A DNA stretch of 64,000 nucleotides, taken from contig JABFRP010000005.1 in assembly GCA_013141115.1 (NCBI GenBank), positions 310,001 to 374,000 on the forward strand, written 5' to 3'. Shown here one piece after another: positions 61,700 to 64,000 of the stretch (position 1 is its first letter; every line of letters starts with the position of its first letter). The notes under the pieces were generated by a model. That model saw nothing but the letters and a program-made list of their open reading frames with translations, was not told the origin of the DNA and made no database searches. The position numbers were made by a program, and so were the translations under genes. Source of the DNA: Ferruginibacter sp. (GTDB taxonomy: Bacteria > Bacteroidota > Bacteroidia > Chitinophagales > Chitinophagaceae).

Positions 61700-62899
61700 A
61701 TGACAGAAAGAAATATACCCCTTTCTCAAAGGGAAACTTATGAGCCATCACAATTTTCCGAATTTTTATGGTGGTTATCAACTGCCGAAAAAGAACTATT
61801 AGTTGATGCTGTAATTGACCGAAACCGTTACCGGATTATCGGCATGACAGTGCTGGCCACCTGGCTATTTGCCAGTTTTACCTGGACGTATTTTTTTATC
61901 GCCATTGTTGATTCCGCTATTCTGGCAATAGCATTGGGGTTATTTATGGGCTTTATTATTCTTACTATTGACAGGGCATTAATAAAAGGTATTACAAAGT
62001 TTAATAAGAAGAAATTTACGCCATTGTTATTCCGGTTTTTACTGGCCATTACCATTGGTACATTTATGGCACAGCCTGCAGTGCTGTATATGTTTGATAA
62101 GGAAATAAAAATGCAGACATCGCTGGATAATGAAAAACGTAAAATGGTAAAGCGGCAGGAGCTGGATAGTTTGTACAGCAACAGAAAAAACGAACTGTTA
62201 AGCGAAAAGGAAAAAATAAAAACTGAATTGGAGAATAAATATGCGGATGTAAATAAAGCCCGGCAAAATTTTTTAGCCGAAACAGATGGCAGCGGTGGTA
62301 CCGGCAAAGTGGGTATAAAAGATATTGCCATTGCCAAACGAAATGAATATCAAAAACTGGATGAAGAATACCAGGCTTTATTAAAAACCCAACAGGTAAA
62401 ACTAAACGGTGCAGAAAAAGAACTGAATGAAATGGAGGGAAAGATAAAAGCAGAAGAAACTGCTTTTACACAATACCTCAATAATGGTTTTTTAACCAGG
62501 GTGGAAGCATTAGGCAATTTATTAAAAAATAATCCTGCCTTGCAGTTTCGCTATTACCTGATCGTTTTTATTTTAATGTTGATAGAACTGATGCCTGTAA
62601 TTGCAAAAACATTATTGCCCAGCGGCAGCTACGATGAAAAGGTAATGCTGAGAGAAGAAATGGAAATTGAAATTGCCCACAGCAATATCCGCAAGGAAAA
62701 GCAATTGAAAGAGCTGTATAACCAGATGGCGCACGAGTACGATGGCGAAGCCATTACCGCATTTTTCCGGATTACGGCAGCAGACAGGGCCGAAAAAATG
62801 AAGGCCTTCAGCACAAAATGGGCAGCAGAAAATCATCAAACCTTTGACGGGCTTTGGGAAAAAATGAAGAAGGAGATATTGACAAAGCAGGAGAATTAA
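61700..62899 (+). CDS. DUF4407 domain membrane protein
   Basis: The 399 residues match DUF4407: two N-terminal helix pairs (about 48-90 and 108-130) around the conserved I-L-T-I-D-R-A-L-I segment, a long coiled coil rich in Lys/Glu (about 140-265) with a Gly-rich break (D-G-S-G-G-T-G-K), one more membrane helix (about 283-303) with L-M-L-I-E-L-M-P-V, and a charged tail. The function of the family is unknown; the layout suggests an inner-membrane protein with a large coiled-coil domain. It is followed by a long palindrome and mutS. Confidence 0.85.
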   Translation: MTERNIPLSQRETYEPSQFSEFLWWLSTAEKELLVDAVIDRNRYRIIGMTVLATWLFASFTWTYFFIAIVDSAILAIALGLFMGFIILTIDRALIKGITKFNKKKFTPLLFRFLLAITIGTFMAQPAVLYMFDKEIKMQTSLDNEKRKMVKRQELDSLYSNRKNELLSEKEKIKTELENKYADVNKARQNFLAETDGSGGTGKVGIKDIAIAKRNEYQKLDEEYQALLKTQQVKLNGAEKELNEMEGKIKAEETAFTQYLNNGFLTRVEALGNLLKNNPALQFRYYLIVFILMLIELMPVIAKTLLPSGSYDEKVMLREEMEIEIAHSNIRKEKQLKELYNQMAHEYDGEAITAFFRITAADRAEKMKAFSTKWAAENHQTFDGLWEKMKKEILTKQEN

Positions 62900-62943
62900 A
62901 TAATGAATTGCCCCGGCTTTAAAGCCGGGGCAATTCATTATTT
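62898..62943 (+). terminator. 46-bp perfect palindrome, terminator before mutS
   Basis: Positions 62898-62943 read the same on both strands, with arms running from AAATAATGAATTGCC to the GGCTTTAAAGCC centre. A T-run follows (TTATTTTTG). It begins inside the stop codon of the DUF4407 gene and ends inside the mutS -7 box. Confidence 0.85.
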
Positions 62944-62946
62944 TTG
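62939..62946 (+). promoter_or_regulatory. -7 box of mutS, TATTTTTG
   Basis: Full match to TAnnTTTG, 6 bp before the mutS ATG, so the mRNA would be nearly leaderless. Its first five bases belong to the palindrome arm. No TTTG at -33. Confidence 0.45.
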
Positions 62947-62952
62947 CCAACT

Positions 62953-64000
62953 ATGGCAAAAGCAGTTGGCGAAACCCCATTAATGCAGCAACATAATGCC
63001 ATCAAGGCTAAATACCCTGATGCTATTTTGCTTTTTAGGGTGGGAGATTTTTATGAAACATTTGGAGATGATGCGGTAAAAACTTCTGCCGTTTTGGGCA
63101 TTACCCTTACCAAGCGCAATAATGGTGATGAAAAATCTTCTCAACTGGCAGGCTTTCCTCACCATGCATTAGACACTTATTTACACAAACTGGTAAAAGC
63201 CGGTTATAGGGTTGCCATCTGCGATCAGCTGGAAGATCCCAAACAAGCCAAGGGCATTGTAAAACGTGGGGTTACAGAACTGGTTACACCCGGTGTGGCT
63301 ACCAGCGACAAATTATTAGAACATAATAGTAATAACTTTTTAGCTGCACTGCATTTTGATGGAGAAAAAATTGGCATTGCATTTTTAGATATCAGCACCG
63401 GCGAGTTTTTTTTAGCCGAAGGCGATGCCGCCTATGCCGATAAATTATTACAAAGCTTAAAACCTGCCGAAGTAATTTTTCAGCGTAACAGGCAAAAGCA
63501 ATTCAAAGAATTGTTTGGTACTAAATTTTTTACTTACACCTTGGATGAATGGGTCTTTGCCGAAGCTTATGCCACCGAGAGTTTATTAAAACATTTTGGT
63601 ACACACAGTTTAAAAGGTTTTGGTATTGAAAATCTTTCCACCGCAATAATTGCTGCAGGTTCGGTATTGCATTATTTAAAAGATACCGAACATCCCAACC
63701 TTGGCCACATTACTTCTATACAAAGAATTGACAAGGATGAACATTTATGGATGGATCGTTTTACCATCAGAAATTTAGAATTGTTTGGTGGCGAAGGCCA
63801 GAATACTTTACTAAAAGTAATGGACAATACAGTGAGTGCAATGGGGGCAAGATTGCTGAAGCGCTGGATCATTATGCCGCTGAATAATATTGATAAAATA
63901 AACGAGCGCTTAAATACCGTTGAGTTTTTTATAAAAGAAACCGATACAAGAAATAAGATTACACAGCATATTAAGCAGGCCGGCGATGTGGAAAGGCTGG
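62953..64000 (+). CDS. mutS: DNA mismatch repair protein MutS, N-terminal part
   Basis: The frame starts at 62953 and runs off the window end after 349 codons. The N-terminal mismatch-binding domain is clear: L-F-R-V-G-D-F33-Y-E35-T-F holds the Phe-x-Glu pair that probes mismatches, followed by G-I-T-L-T-K-R, A-G-F-P-H-H-A and V-A-I-C-D-Q-L-E-D-P. The connector domain (G-I-A-F-L-D-I-S-T-G-E-F) and the start of the core domain (R-F-T-I-R-N-L-E-L-F) follow. The ATPase domain is outside the window. Confidence 0.97.
   Translation, partial: MAKAVGETPLMQQHNAIKAKYPDAILLFRVGDFYETFGDDAVKTSAVLGITLTKRNNGDEKSSQLAGFPHHALDTYLHKLVKAGYRVAICDQLEDPKQAKGIVKRGVTELVTPGVATSDKLLEHNSNNFLAALHFDGEKIGIAFLDISTGEFFLAEGDAAYADKLLQSLKPAEVIFQRNRQKQFKELFGTKFFTYTLDEWVFAEAYATESLLKHFGTHSLKGFGIENLSTAIIAAGSVLHYLKDTEHPNLGHITSIQRIDKDEHLWMDRFTIRNLELFGGEGQNTLLKVMDNTVSAMGARLLKRWIIMPLNNIDKINERLNTVEFFIKETDTRNKITQHIKQAGDVERL

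Overview
The window reads as an AT-rich chromosomal segment of a Bacteroidota species, most likely Chitinophagaceae or a close relative. The signs are: promoters of the Bacteroidota form (TTTG/TTG, about 20 bp, TAnnTTTG) with few Shine-Dalgarno sequences; a type III glutamine synthetase; two proteins with C-terminal type IX secretion sorting domains; many secreted beta-barrel proteins; and an ECF sigma factor paired with a membrane-anchored beta-barrel protein. It is mostly a housekeeping region. I see no rRNA, tRNA, CRISPR array, prophage or transposase gene.

Layout. 1-10.5 kb: a lipoprotein cut by the window edge, glycine decarboxylase (gcvP), a stress protein, a YkgJ-like Cys-cluster protein, an exported metallo-beta-lactamase-fold hydrolase, an MFS exporter, then a tight minus-strand run of Xre antitoxin, RES toxin, folK and deoxynucleoside kinase. 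10.6-17.4 kb: an ABC permease without a nearby ATPase, anmK, and a four-gene surface-signalling cluster (ECF sigma, trans-envelope anti-sigma candidate, LVIVD lipoprotein, small barrel). 17.4-28.2 kb: queG, a small channel-like membrane protein, a serine hydrolase diverging from clpB, a DsbA-fold protein with an altered active site, a transglutaminase-fold protein without its catalytic Cys, def, ruvX and a UbiA-type prenyltransferase. 28.4-31.1 kb: two paralogous T9SS cargo proteins. 31.1-41.2 kb: a SpoU methyltransferase, pyrG, proC, hldD, purL and unknown envelope proteins. 41.3-49.7 kb: glutamine synthetase III, an Ldh2-type dehydrogenase, aspartate kinase, a TPR protein and queA. 49.9-64 kb: a 1288-residue TraB/GumN protein, a double-ATPase oligopeptide ABC protein, AMP nucleosidase, an APC permease, a thioredoxin-like lipid-anchored or exported protein, ubiX, a LolA-like carrier, a DUF4407 protein and the start of mutS.

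Genes that work together: queA and queG are consecutive steps of queuosine synthesis; the UbiA- and UbiX-type genes fit menaquinone synthesis, possibly by the futalosine route; gcvP, folK and purL belong to one-carbon, folate and purine metabolism; hldD and LolA serve the outer membrane.

The best leads are outside or across gene boundaries. They are: a folded, promoter-linked leader RNA in front of queA; a hairpin with a U-rich tail in the long pyrG leader; a dispersed repeat that supplies 22 in-frame residues to HldD and also covers the start region of an ABC ATPase that has no ATG; terminator palindromes that overlap the start of the next gene (after def) or its promoter (before mutS); the sigma and dual-membrane anti-sigma cluster; and three enzyme-fold proteins with altered key residues.
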